NCBI RefSeq assembly: GCF_000725885.1
Contig: NZ_JODR01000005.1
Location: 186,001-250,000 of the forward strand
Direction of reading: 5' to 3'
Source: Streptomyces albus subsp. albus
GTDB lineage: Bacteria > Actinomycetota > Actinomycetes > Streptomycetales > Streptomycetaceae
Length of the DNA stretch: 64,000 nucleotides
The notes under the pieces: generated by a model
Told to the model about the DNA's origin: nothing
The model's database searches: none
Seen by the model: only the letters and a program-made list of their open reading frames with translations
In this document: piece by piece, positions 10,117-18,705 of the stretch
Numbering within the stretch: the stretch's first letter is position 1
Layout of the letters: each line of letters opens with the position of its first letter
Program-made: the position numbers and the translations under genes

Positions 10117-11346
10117 ATGACCGAGACAGTGGCGGACACCGCAGCCGGACTGCCCGCATACCCCGCGCCCAGGGCAGCCGGATGCCCCTTCGACCCGCCT
10201 CCCGTCCTCCGTACCCTCCAGACCGAAAAGCCCGTCTCCCGCGTGCGGATCTGGGACGGCACCCAGCCATGGCTCATCACCCGCCACGAAGACGTACGCG
10301 CCCTGCTCAACGACCCCCGTGTCAGCGCCGACTCGACCCGCGAGGGCTATCCGCACCGCTCCGCCGCGATGCAGGGCAGCGACCCGGCCGCCCAGACCTT
10401 CCTGACCATGGACGACCCCGAACACGCCCGGCTCCGCCGCATGGTGACGGCACCGTTCGCGATCAAGAAGGTGGAGGCCCTGCGGCCGTCCGTCCAGCAG
10501 ATCGTCGACGACCTGATCGACACCATGCTCGCCGGCCCCAAACCGGTCGACCTCGTCGAGCAGTTCGCACTGCCGGTGCCCAGCCTCGTCATCTGCGAAC
10601 TGCTCGGCGTCCCTTATGAGAAGCACGACTTCTTCCAGCGCCACACCAAGGTCATAGTCCGCCGGACCTCGACGCCGGAGGAAGTGGCGGCGGCCAACAA
10701 GGCGCTCACCGACTACCTGGACGAACTCCTCGCCGACAAACTCGCCCATCCCGCCGGCGACATGCTGTCCGCGCTCGCCACGGAACGGGTGGCCACCGGC
10801 GAGATGACACGGCACGAGGCCGCCCGCATGGGCACCCTGCTGCTCGGCGCGGGCCACGAGACCACCGCGAACATGATCGCTCTAGGCACTCTCGCCCTGC
10901 TGCGCAACCCCGGCCAACTGGCCCTCCTGCGCGAGACGGACGACCCCAAGGCGGTGGCCGGCGCCGTCGAGGAACTCCTGCGCTACTTGAACATCACCCA
11001 CTCCGGGCGCCGCCGTGTGGCGCTGGCGGACATCGAGATCGGCGGCGAGACCATCCGCGCCGGCGAAGGGATCATCTTCGCCAACGACATCGCCAACCGC
11101 GACCCGGACGCCTTCCCCGACCCCGACCGGCTCGACCTCACCCGCCCCGCCCGCCGCCACGTCGCCTTCGGCTACGGCGTGCACCAGTGCCTCGGCCAGC
11201 CGCTCGCCCGCGTCGAACTCCAGGTCGTCTACAGCACCCTCTACCGCCGTATCCCCACCCTTCGGCTGGCCACCGACTTCGACGAGGTGCGCTTCAAGCA
11301 CGACGGCATCGTCTACGGGGTCTACGAACTCCCCGTCACCTGGTGA
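10117..11346 (+). CDS. cytochrome P450, CYP105-like
   Basis: A 409-residue soluble P450. The I-helix oxygen-activating motif is AGHETT (residues 245-250). The K-helix ExxR is in EELLRY. The heme-binding loop is FGYGVHQCLGQPLARVE with the axial Cys358. The opening PVSRVRIWDG, the segment FALPVPSLVICELLGVPY and the ending YELPVTW are strongly reminiscent of CYP105 enzymes such as SuaC. The ATG at 10117 follows GGAGG with 5 bases of spacing; a second in-frame ATG lies at 10105. It should hydroxylate a xenobiotic or secondary metabolite using electrons from the ferredoxin encoded next. Confidence 0.94.
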   Translation: MTETVADTAAGLPAYPAPRAAGCPFDPPPVLRTLQTEKPVSRVRIWDGTQPWLITRHEDVRALLNDPRVSADSTREGYPHRSAAMQGSDPAAQTFLTMDDPEHARLRRMVTAPFAIKKVEALRPSVQQIVDDLIDTMLAGPKPVDLVEQFALPVPSLVICELLGVPYEKHDFFQRHTKVIVRRTSTPEEVAAANKALTDYLDELLADKLAHPAGDMLSALATERVATGEMTRHEAARMGTLLLGAGHETTANMIALGTLALLRNPGQLALLRETDDPKAVAGAVEELLRYLNITHSGRRRVALADIEIGGETIRAGEGIIFANDIANRDPDAFPDPDRLDLTRPARRHVAFGYGVHQCLGQPLARVELQVVYSTLYRRIPTLRLATDFDEVRFKHDGIVYGVYELPVTW

Positions 11347-11387
11347 CCCACAAGACCGCGACCCCACTGCCGGAATCGAGGAAACCC

Positions 11388-11582
11388 ATGCGTGTGGAAG
11401 CCGACCAGCCCAAGTGCGTCGCGTCCGGACAGTGCGTCCTGGCGGCCCCCGACGTCTTCGACCAGGACGACGACGGCATCGTCGTCGTGCTCGACGACCA
11501 CCCAGAGGAGAGCACGCACGACGACGTACGCGAAGCCGCGGCGATCTGCCCGGCCGCGGCCATCCGGCTGGCGGACAAATGA
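11388..11582 (+). CDS. 3Fe-4S ferredoxin
   Basis: A 64-residue acidic ferredoxin of the type paired with Streptomyces P450s. Three cluster cysteines are visible: Cys10 and Cys16 in CVASGQC, and Cys54 in AICPAAAI. The usual fourth cysteine position is occupied by Ala or Gly, giving a 3Fe-4S cluster. It carries electrons from the reductase encoded next to the P450 encoded before it. The ATG follows GAGGAAA. Its stop overlaps the start of the reductase (ATGA), so the two are translationally coupled. Confidence 0.94.
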   Translation: MRVEADQPKCVASGQCVLAAPDVFDQDDDGIVVVLDDHPEESTHDDVREAAAICPAAAIRLADK

Positions 11583-12793
11583 CGGACCGCCGGCCGCTGC
11601 GCCGCATCGTGATAGCGGGGGCCTCGGCAGCCGGGCTCTCGGCCGCCGAGACCCTGCGCCGGGAAGGATTCGAAGGCGCCCTCACCCTCATCGGCCGCGA
11701 ACCGCACCTTCCCTACGACCGGCCGCCGCTGTCCAAACAGGTCCTCACCGGAACCTGGCCGGCCGAACGCACGGCACTGCGCCGGCCGGAAGATATCGAT
11801 GCCCTCGATCTCGAACTGAGGCTGGGCACGGCGGCAGCCGCACTGAGCCCGGCCGCCCGCACTGTCACACTCGCCGACGGCACCGAGACCGGCTACGACG
11901 CCCTGATCGTCGCCACCGGGGTCCGGCCACGGCGGCTGCCCTGGTGCGGCACCCCCGGCGTACACGTCCTGCGCGACCTCCCCGACGCCCTGGCCCTGCG
12001 GCAGCGGCTGACCGCAGGACGCCGACTCGTCGTGGTGGGCGCCGGGTTCCTCGGATCGGAGGTCGCCGCAGCCGCCCGCACCCTCGATGTGGCCGTGACC
12101 CTCGTCGAACCCGCACCCACCCCCCTCGCCCATCTCGTCGGGCCGGACGCCGGCGCCTTTCTGACGCGGCTGCACCGCGACAACGGCGTGGACCTGCGGC
12201 TGGGCACCGAGGTCACCGGCATCGTCACCGCCGGCGGCCGGGCCACAGGCGTCCGCCTGGCCGACGGCACCCTGCTTCCGGCCGACGACGTGCTCGTCGC
12301 GATCGGCTCCGAACCCAACACCGCCTGGCTCCGGGACAGCGGACTGCGGCTCTTCGACGGGGTGCTGTGCGACGAGTACAGCGCCGCCGCCCCGGACGTG
12401 TACGCGGCAGGCGACGTGGCCCGCTGGCACAATCCGCTCTTCGGCACCGACATGCGCGTCGAGCACCGCACCAACGCCGCGGAACAGGGCATGGCCGCCG
12501 CCCGCAACCTGCTGCACCCCGAGCGGGCCGCACCATTCGCCCCGGTGCCGTACTTCTGGTCCGACCAGCACGGCACGAGGATCCAGGCGTACGGCTGCCT
12601 GCGCGGCCACGACGAGGCACAGGTCGTGGAGGGCGACCCGGCGGACGGCCGTTTCCTCGTGGCCTACCGCACGGGCCCCGCCCTCACCGGCGCTCTCGCC
12701 GTCGGCATGCCGCCGAAGGCCCTCCGCCGGTGGCGGGCCGCCATCGCGGCCCGCACCCAGTGGCGGTCGCCCGCCGACTCGCTCGTCGCCTGA
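11579..12793 (+). CDS. NAD(P)/FAD-dependent ferredoxin reductase
   Basis: A 404-residue flavoprotein of the putidaredoxin-reductase type. The FAD motif is IVIAGASAAGLSAAETLRREG near the N-terminus. The NAD-binding motif is VVVGAGFLGSEVAAAARTL near residue 150. The second FAD motif is DVYAAGDVARW. The C-terminal reductase domain contains PYFWSDQHGTRIQAYG. It accepts hydride from NAD(P)H and passes electrons to the ferredoxin. The start overlaps the ferredoxin stop (ATGA). A complete P450, ferredoxin and reductase set in one operon means the hydroxylase system is self-sufficient, which is less common than an orphan P450-ferredoxin pair in Streptomyces. Confidence 0.94.
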   Translation: MTDRRPLRRIVIAGASAAGLSAAETLRREGFEGALTLIGREPHLPYDRPPLSKQVLTGTWPAERTALRRPEDIDALDLELRLGTAAAALSPAARTVTLADGTETGYDALIVATGVRPRRLPWCGTPGVHVLRDLPDALALRQRLTAGRRLVVVGAGFLGSEVAAAARTLDVAVTLVEPAPTPLAHLVGPDAGAFLTRLHRDNGVDLRLGTEVTGIVTAGGRATGVRLADGTLLPADDVLVAIGSEPNTAWLRDSGLRLFDGVLCDEYSAAAPDVYAAGDVARWHNPLFGTDMRVEHRTNAAEQGMAAARNLLHPERAAPFAPVPYFWSDQHGTRIQAYGCLRGHDEAQVVEGDPADGRFLVAYRTGPALTGALAVGMPPKALRRWRAAIAARTQWRSPADSLVA

Positions 12794-12808
12794 CCGCAGG
12801 ACACCCCG

Positions 12809-12851
12809 CCGCACGGCTCCCGTACGCGTCTTTCGTACGGGAGCCGTGCGG
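12809..12851. terminator. 18-bp stem bidirectional terminator
   Basis: GCACGGCTCCCGTACG (12811-12826) pairs perfectly with CGTACGGGAGCCGTGC (12834-12849) around a CGTCTTT loop, and two further C-G pairs extend the stem. It lies between the convergent reductase and SDR genes and ends both transcripts. Confidence 0.85.
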
Positions 12852-12874
12852 CCCTGCCCGGGCGGGAGGCGTCG

Positions 12875-13750
12875 CTACGACGAGACCGGGTTCCGGCCCT
12901 GCAGCAGCAGCTGTGCTGCCGCGTCCGGCCCGTGCCGGCCGTCGAACTCGTGGAAGGCCCGCTCGATCTCGGCGTGCACGCGGCCGACGAGCGGTTCGAA
13001 GTCGCGGTGGGTGACGATCAGGAACTGCCGTTCCCGCATGGCTTCGAGTACCTGTTCACCGACACGGTCCGGATCGGCGCCCTGGGCCAGCATCGCGTTG
13101 TTCGCGGCCACTGCCTCGGCCTTCACCTCCCGCCCGAGCAGTTCCGCCTCGGCTCGGGCGGCGGTGGTGGTGATACGGGTGGCCACGGTGCCCGGGACGA
13201 GCAGGGAGACCCCGATGCCGGTTTCCCTCAGCTCGTCCCTGAGCACCATCGAGAACCCCACACTGGCGAACTTCGACGAGGCGTAGGCGCCCACGTGGAT
13301 CATCGGGACGATGCCCGCCATCGAGGCGGTGTTCATGATGTGCGCCCGGCGGCCGTGCCGTTTGAACCGGGGGAGGAACGTCGAGACCCCGCTGAACTGG
13401 CCCTCGATGTTGACCGAGAAGACCCAGCGCCAGACCTCCAGTGGTGTCTCGTCGATCGGCCCGCCCCCGTTCACGCCGGCGTTGTTGCACAGGATCGAGA
13501 CCGGCCCGAGCGCCTCCTCGGCCCGGTCGGCAGCGGCGGTCCAGCTGCCGGCATCACTCACATCGAGTGGAACGGCCGTCACGACGCCACCGGCTGCGGT
13601 CAGCTCCTCGGCGACCTCGGCGAGCCGCTCCTCATCGATGTCGGCGAGCGCCACCTTGGCCCCCGCGGCGATGAGTGCCCGGCTGACGCCGAGGCCGATC
13701 CCCGATGCCGCGCCTGTGACGAACGCGGCTTCCCCGGCCGGCCAGTTCAT
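12875..13750 (-). CDS. short-chain dehydrogenase/reductase
   Basis: A 291-residue classical SDR. The nucleotide-binding motif is TGAASGIG near the N-terminus, followed by an acidic residue (ADID) that favours NAD. NNAG is present in LCNNAGVNGGG. The catalytic Tyr and Lys are in GAYASSKFASVG. The C-terminal part continues for about 90 residues. The ATG at 13750 follows AGGAGAG. It is transcribed away from an esterase, alcohol dehydrogenase and esterase block, so it may oxidise or reduce an alcohol or ketone in the same route; this is inferred from position. Confidence 0.92.
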   Translation of the reverse strand: MNWPAGEAAFVTGAASGIGLGVSRALIAAGAKVALADIDEERLAEVAEELTAAGGVVTAVPLDVSDAGSWTAAADRAEEALGPVSILCNNAGVNGGGPIDETPLEVWRWVFSVNIEGQFSGVSTFLPRFKRHGRRAHIMNTASMAGIVPMIHVGAYASSKFASVGFSMVLRDELRETGIGVSLLVPGTVATRITTTAARAEAELLGREVKAEAVAANNAMLAQGADPDRVGEQVLEAMRERQFLIVTHRDFEPLVGRVHAEIERAFHEFDGRHGPDAAAQLLLQGRNPVSS

Positions 13751-14053
13751 ACGTCTCTCCTCGCTCTTGCATCGCCGCTTCGGTCCGCGGCGGACTGCGC
13801 TCACGGTGGACCGGGGCCGGCACCCGGCGACACCGCCGTTCGCGGCGGATACCGGCCGCCCGGCCCGCCGTTCACGCGCCCGGCGAGGTGACCGCTCCCC
13901 GCGCCCGGCTCCGGGCGGCAGCACGGCGCGCGAATGGCGGGGGAACTGCCTGATATCCGCCTCGCCCGGCGGTGCCACCGGCCGGTTTTGCCGTCGGACC
14001 ATTTGCTGGGCCCCGCCCGGATGCACGTGACAGATACCGAGGGAATCCCGACG
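13751..14053. other. divergent promoter region, SDR / esterase
   Basis: About 300 bases between the divergent SDR and first esterase genes. It must hold both promoters. I see no clear operator palindrome and no further gene. Confidence 0.4.
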
Positions 14054-15040
14054 ATGCTCAAGTACTCACGGCCGCCGTTCGACCCGGAGGTCGAGGCGGC
14101 GCTGGCCGCCCTTGCGGAACAGATCCCGGCGGTCACTCCCGGGTCGATCCCGGCCCTGCGCCGGGCCCCGTTGCCCGTTCTCTCCGACGAGGCTCTGCTC
14201 GCCGTCGGGGTCACGCGCCGGGACGTGACCGTCCGCAGCCATCAAGGCGCGGAACTCGTCGCCAGCGTGATCGCCCGTTCCGGCCACACCGGCGCGGGCC
14301 CGGGCATCTATCACATCCACGGCGGCGGGATGATCGCCGGTGAGCGTATGACCGGGGTGGGCCAGATCCTGCCGTGGATCGTGGAGCACGACGCCGTGGC
14401 CGTGACCGTGGAGTACCGGCTCGCGCCCGAGTTCCCCGACCCGTACCCGGTCGAGGACTGCTACGCGGGTCTCGTGTGGACGGCCGAGCACGCCGCCGAA
14501 CTCGGCATCGACCCCGGCAAGCTGCTCATCGCCGGCGCCAGCGCCGGGGGAGGGCTCGCCGCGGGCACCGCCCTCCTGGCCCGTGACCGCAACGGGCCCG
14601 GGCTCATCGGCCAGGTGCTGATGTGCCCGATGCTGGACGACCGGGACCGCACCGTCTCCAGCGCACAGTACGAGAACGCCGGCCTCTGGGTCCGGGAGAG
14701 CAACCGGACGGGGTGGGACGCGCTGCTGGGGGAGCGGCGCGGTACCGACAGGGTGTCGGTCTACGCCGCGCCGGCCCGTGCGACCGACTTGACGGGGCTG
14801 CCGCCCGCTTTCATCGACTGCGGCTCGGCCGAGGTCTTCCGGGACGAGGACGTCGCGTACGCGACAGCGCTCTGGCACTCCGGCGTCCAGGCCGAGCTGC
14901 ACGTCTGGCCCGGTGGCTTCCACGGATTCGACATGGTCGCGCCGGAATCCGGTATCGCACGGGCGGCGATCGCGGCGCGGAACGGATGGGTCGCGCGCAC
15001 CCTCGGCGCCCGGCTCCCGGACACCGGCGGGCGGCGGTAG
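14054..15040 (+). CDS. alpha/beta hydrolase, HSL-family esterase (copy 1)
   Basis: A 328-residue hormone-sensitive-lipase-type esterase. The oxyanion-hole HGGG is in IYHIHGGGMIAGER. The nucleophile is in IAGASAGGGLAAG, the acid is likely Asp or Glu in ELHVWPGGFHGFD, and the catalytic His is in the same segment. The start codon ATG 14054 is chosen for the normal N-terminus (MLKYSRPPFDPEVE). It is a close paralogue of the esterase at 16422: both begin with a RPPFDPE segment, and a 77-bp DNA stretch is identical. It probably hydrolyses short-chain esters or lactones, in line with the alcohol dehydrogenase encoded between the two copies. Confidence 0.92.
   Translation: MLKYSRPPFDPEVEAALAALAEQIPAVTPGSIPALRRAPLPVLSDEALLAVGVTRRDVTVRSHQGAELVASVIARSGHTGAGPGIYHIHGGGMIAGERMTGVGQILPWIVEHDAVAVTVEYRLAPEFPDPYPVEDCYAGLVWTAEHAAELGIDPGKLLIAGASAGGGLAAGTALLARDRNGPGLIGQVLMCPMLDDRDRTVSSAQYENAGLWVRESNRTGWDALLGERRGTDRVSVYAAPARATDLTGLPPAFIDCGSAEVFRDEDVAYATALWHSGVQAELHVWPGGFHGFDMVAPESGIARAAIAARNGWVARTLGARLPDTGGRR
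14774..14850 (+). repeat. 77-bp exact repeat inside esterase copy 1
   Basis: These 77 bases are identical to 17148-17224 in the second esterase. They encode the conserved TDLTGLPPAFIDCGSAEV region. Exact identity beyond what protein conservation needs suggests recent duplication or gene conversion. Confidence 0.8.
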
Positions 15041-15176
15041 GCGGGGTGGGCACTTGGCGCCGGTTACGGGCCCGAGCGCCGAAGCCGCACATTTCCGGCG
15101 CATGACAGGAGTGTCGGCGCCGGAGGAAACGGCCACCGAAGGGCGGTGGCTTCCAACGAGAAGCTGAAGGAAGAGG

Positions 15177-16229
15177 ATGAAGGCAGCACGTTTCTACGGC
15201 AAGGAAGACCTCCGCATCGAGGAGGTGCCGGAGCCCAGTCCCGGCCCGGGGCAGGTCAAGCTGCGCAACGCGTTCGCCGGGATCTGCGGCTCCGACCTTC
15301 ATTTCTTCTTCTACCCCGAGTCGCTGCCGTTCCCGCTGGACGAGCCGCACCCCCTGACCGGGGCCACTCTTCCGCAGATTCTCGGTCACGAGTTCTCCGG
15401 CACCGTCGTCGAGGTCGGCGAGGGCGTGACGGATGTGCAGGTCGGCGACCGCTGTGCCGTCTTCCCGCTGGCGGTCTCCTGCGGCAAGTGCGCCGCCTGC
15501 CGCAAGGGCCTGCCCTTCTCGTGCAGGCTGATGGGCTCGCTCGGGTCGAACGCGGAGGGCGGCGGTCTGTCGGAGTTCACCGTGTGCGACGCGTCGAAGG
15601 CGCACGTACTGCCGGACGGTGTGGATCTGCGGATGGGTGCGCTGGTCGAGCCGATGGCGGTGGGCTGGCACGCTGCCGCGCGCAGTGGTGCGGAACCGGG
15701 CGGCAGCGCGCTCGTCGCGGGAGCCGGGCCGGTCGGTATCGGCGCCTGGTTCGCGTTCAAGGCCCGTGGAGTGGAGAAGGTACTGGTGTCCGAGCCGAGC
15801 GCGGACCGTCGCGCGCTCATGGCCGCGCTGGGCGCCAGGGTTGTCGACCCGGTGAACGAGGATCTCGCGACTGCTGTCACCTCGCTCACCGGCGGTGACG
15901 GCGTGGACGTCGCGGTGGACGCCGCCGGCGCGGGCGCGGCGGTCTCCTCGGCCGTGGCGGGTCTGGTGCCCGGCGGTCGCCTGGTGGTCGCCGCGCTGCA
16001 CGAGCACACGATGGACTTCCAGCCCACGCAGCTCATGATGGGGGAGACCGAGATCGTGGGCGCGGTCGGCTACCGCCCCGAGGAGTTCGACGCGGTCATC
16101 GCCGCCATGGCCGACGGGTTCTACGACACCACCGGCTGGGTGAAGGAGGTGCCGCTGGAAGGCATCGTCGACGCTCTCCACTCGCTGCGCCGCGGCGTCG
16201 GCGGGAAGACCCTCCTGCGCCTCGGCTGA
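15177..16229 (+). CDS. zinc-binding alcohol dehydrogenase (butanediol dehydrogenase-like MDR)
   Basis: A 350-residue medium-chain dehydrogenase. The catalytic zinc site is suggested by GICGSDLHFFF and ILGHEFSGTVVEVG. The structural zinc site is CGKCAACRKGLPFSC. The NAD-binding motif is ALVAGAGPVGIGAWF. The pattern (two zinc sites, SDLHFF) is closest to 2,3-butanediol or sorbitol dehydrogenases. The ATG follows AAGGAAGAGG. It lies between two near-identical esterases, so esters cleaved by them may yield the alcohol it oxidises. The actual substrate is not determined by the sequence. Confidence 0.92.
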   Translation: MKAARFYGKEDLRIEEVPEPSPGPGQVKLRNAFAGICGSDLHFFFYPESLPFPLDEPHPLTGATLPQILGHEFSGTVVEVGEGVTDVQVGDRCAVFPLAVSCGKCAACRKGLPFSCRLMGSLGSNAEGGGLSEFTVCDASKAHVLPDGVDLRMGALVEPMAVGWHAAARSGAEPGGSALVAGAGPVGIGAWFAFKARGVEKVLVSEPSADRRALMAALGARVVDPVNEDLATAVTSLTGGDGVDVAVDAAGAGAAVSSAVAGLVPGGRLVVAALHEHTMDFQPTQLMMGETEIVGAVGYRPEEFDAVIAAMADGFYDTTGWVKEVPLEGIVDALHSLRRGVGGKTLLRLG

Positions 16230-16243
16230 GCGTCCCGGACGCT

Positions 16244-16278
16244 CCGGTACGGGCGGGCCCGGAACCTGCCCGTACCGG
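16244..16278 (+). terminator. hairpin after the alcohol dehydrogenase
   Basis: CCGGTACGGGC (16244-16254) pairs with GCCCGTACCGG (16268-16278) around a 13-base loop, 15 bases past the stop codon. It probably separates the first esterase-dehydrogenase transcript from the second esterase. Confidence 0.7.
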
Positions 16279-16421
16279 CCTGCGCCCTCTCCGCGGCCCG
16301 GGCCGCGCGAACGGCGGAGGACACCGGCCGGGACAGCGGCGTCCGGCGGTTCCCCGCGAGGCGGCCCGCCCAGCACGATTGACACACGCCGCGACCACGC
16401 GGTGCGGAAGAAGGAGCCCCC

Positions 16422-17387
16422 ATGTCCAGCAGCGTTTCCCGTCCCCCGTTCGACCCGGAGCTGGAGGCCGTGCTCGCGGTCCTAGCGGATCGGATACCGC
16501 CGACCATGACCGCGGAGATGATCCCCGGCATGCGTCAGGCAGCACCGGCGGAGGTCACCGACGAGATGCTCAAGGCTTCAGGCCTGACCCGGCGGGACGT
16601 GGCGGTCCCGGGACATCTGGGCGACGAGATCACCGTCTCGGTGATCGCCCGCGAGGACCGTCAGGGGCTCGGGCCGGGGATCTACCACACGCACGGCGGC
16701 GGCATGGTCTCCGGCGACCGGTTCTCCGGCCTGGCCCAGGCCCTCCCGTGGGTCGTCGAGCACGATGCCGTCCTGGTCACCGTCGACTACCGGCTCGCCC
16801 CCGAGTACCCCGATCCCTATCCGGTCGAGGACTGCTACGCGGGTCTCGTGTGGACGGCCGAGCACGCCCGGGAAATCGGCATGGATCCCGACCGGCTGCT
16901 CATCGCCGGTCAGAGCGCAGGCGGTGGTCTGGCCGCCGGCACCGCACTGATGGCACGCGACCGGCAGGGACCGGACCTCATCGGCCAGGTCCTCATGTAT
17001 CCGATGCTCGACGACAGGGACCGGACGGTCTCCTCGGCCCAGTTCGACGGCGTCGGCGTCTGGGACCGCGGGAGCAATGTCATGGGCTGGACCGCGCTGC
17101 TGGGGGAGCGGCGCGGCACCGACGACGTGTCGGTCTACGCCGCGCCCGCCCGTGCGACCGACTTGACGGGGCTGCCGCCCGCTTTCATCGACTGCGGCTC
17201 GGCCGAGGTCTTCCGGGACGAGGATGTCGCCTACGCGACAGCCCTCTGGCACGCGGGAGTGCAGGCCGAACTGCACATCTGGCCCGGCGGCTTCCACGGG
17301 TTCGACCTGACCGCGCCGCACACCGCGCTCGCGCACGCCATGACGGCCGCCCGCAACGCTTGGGTGGCCCGCACTCTGGGGGCATGA
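16422..17387 (+). CDS. alpha/beta hydrolase, HSL-family esterase (copy 2)
   Basis: A 321-residue paralogue of the esterase at 14054. The HGGG motif is in IYHTHGGGMVSGDR, the nucleophile in IAGQSAGGGLAAG and the histidine in IWPGGFHGFDLT. The ATG follows AAGGAG. The two copies agree through most of their length but differ in the N-terminal cap region and in some active-site neighbours (GASAGGG versus GQSAGGG), so they may differ in acyl preference. A PucR-like regulator follows after about 40 bases, so the pair is probably co-transcribed. Confidence 0.92.
   Translation: MSSSVSRPPFDPELEAVLAVLADRIPPTMTAEMIPGMRQAAPAEVTDEMLKASGLTRRDVAVPGHLGDEITVSVIAREDRQGLGPGIYHTHGGGMVSGDRFSGLAQALPWVVEHDAVLVTVDYRLAPEYPDPYPVEDCYAGLVWTAEHAREIGMDPDRLLIAGQSAGGGLAAGTALMARDRQGPDLIGQVLMYPMLDDRDRTVSSAQFDGVGVWDRGSNVMGWTALLGERRGTDDVSVYAAPARATDLTGLPPAFIDCGSAEVFRDEDVAYATALWHAGVQAELHIWPGGFHGFDLTAPHTALAHAMTAARNAWVARTLGA
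17148..17224 (+). repeat. 77-bp exact repeat inside esterase copy 2
   Basis: Second copy of the identical 77-base stretch at 14774-14850. Confidence 0.8.
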
Positions 17388-17430
17388 CCCGGCGCTCGAT
17401 ACACTGCCGAAGAGGAGCAAAGGAGCGCAA

Positions 17431-18426
17431 TTGCACCATTTGGTCGGTCGGCTCAGCGCACTCGACCCGGAGGCGAGCGAGACCCTGCGGATCGTGTCGT
17501 ACTTCGACGTCCTCATCACCCGGGGCGCCGGGCTCGACGGGCTCCTGCGGGGCGCCGCGGTCCTTTCCGGGACGGTCGCGGGTGCCGAGGTCCGGGGGCG
17601 CGTGAGCCGGCGCGACCCCGACGGGCATCCGGTCACGGCGGCCGGCGAAACCCGTCGTTCCCCTGAGATGTCCCACGGCGACTGGACGGTGTGGCTGGAG
17701 AGGGACGGGGAGCCGGGGCCCCACGACGCGATGATCGTGGAGCGCCTCGCGCTGGGCGTCGAGCTGATCGAGGGGCGCCGCCGTCCCGAGGGCGGCTTCG
17801 AGGTGGTCATCGATCCGGCCCGTCCGGTCGCCGAGCGGGTCACGCATCTCGCCAGGCACCGGCTCGATCCGGCGACGCCGGTACGGATCCTGGCCACCGC
17901 CGCCGACACCGCCGAGACCGGCGCACCCTCCGCGATCGTGCCGACCAGATACGGGCTGCTGCGGGCGACACTCGATGTCTTCGGCAAGCTCGACCCTCCG
18001 GAACCGGTCGGGTTCGGAACCTGGGTACGCGCCGACCGGGCCCCCGAATCCTGGGACGCGGCGATCATCGCGCTGCGGTTGACGGACGAATCCGTACCGG
18101 CTGTCGACGCGACCGAGCTCGGAGCGATGCTCCTGCTCGCCCAGGCGTACGACCCGCAGCACCCGCACGAGGACGTGCGCGCTCTGGCCGGGCTCGATGC
18201 GCGTTCCGCGGAAGTGCTCCGCACGCTGGTGGAAGCCGACAGCATCCGCTCCGCCGCCGTCGCACTGGGCATGCACCACTCCACCGTGCAAGCACGCCAC
18301 GAAGCGCTGACGCACACCCTGGGCTACGACCCCCGCACCAACGCCGGCCGGATGCGGTACATCGCCGCGGCGCTGCTGCAACGCCTCACCGCTCCGGCCG
18401 CCCCGGCGCCCGCCGGGCCGGCGTAG
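17431..18426 (+). CDS. PucR-like helix-turn-helix regulator
   Basis: A 331-residue regulator. The C-terminal end carries the helix-turn-helix of the PucR/CdaR type: LRTLVEADSIRSAAVALGMHH, STVQARHEALTHTLGYDPRT, ending RYIAAALLQRL. The N-terminal two thirds (residues 1 to about 240) are a variable sensor region in which I see no catalytic motif. The TTG start is chosen because AGGAG lies at ideal distance and the frame is closed upstream. It follows the second esterase closely, so it probably regulates the esterase-dehydrogenase genes. Its ligand is unknown. Confidence 0.8.
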   Translation: MHHLVGRLSALDPEASETLRIVSYFDVLITRGAGLDGLLRGAAVLSGTVAGAEVRGRVSRRDPDGHPVTAAGETRRSPEMSHGDWTVWLERDGEPGPHDAMIVERLALGVELIEGRRRPEGGFEVVIDPARPVAERVTHLARHRLDPATPVRILATAADTAETGAPSAIVPTRYGLLRATLDVFGKLDPPEPVGFGTWVRADRAPESWDAAIIALRLTDESVPAVDATELGAMLLLAQAYDPQHPHEDVRALAGLDARSAEVLRTLVEADSIRSAAVALGMHHSTVQARHEALTHTLGYDPRTNAGRMRYIAAALLQRLTAPAAPAPAGPA

Positions 18427-18674
18427 CCGGTCATGCCGGGCTCATGGCCCGGCCTGCTCCCGCTCTGTGCCCGCTCCCGCTTTCCGCCTGGCACCGGCGC
18501 GCGGGGCAGCGCGCCACCACCGACGCGACCACCGCGCAACCGCGGCCGTTAGACGGAGCCCGTGAAACGTGACCCGCCCGCCGCAGGCCCGAGGTTCCGG
18601 CGGCGTCCCCGGGATGCCGCCGTGCACCCTCCCTGCCCCACTGCACAGCACGTCAGCCGGGACACGGCGGCATC

Positions 18675-18705
18675 CGTACGTCACATGTCTCGTACGTCAA
18701 ATGTC
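18675..18705. repeat. 15-bp direct repeat at the end of the VWA gene
   Basis: CGTACGTCACATGTC (18675-18689) and CGTACGTCAAATGTC (18691-18705) are tandem copies with one mismatch. The second overlaps the stop codon of the VWA gene. The role is unknown; it may be a duplicated 3' end. Confidence 0.6.
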
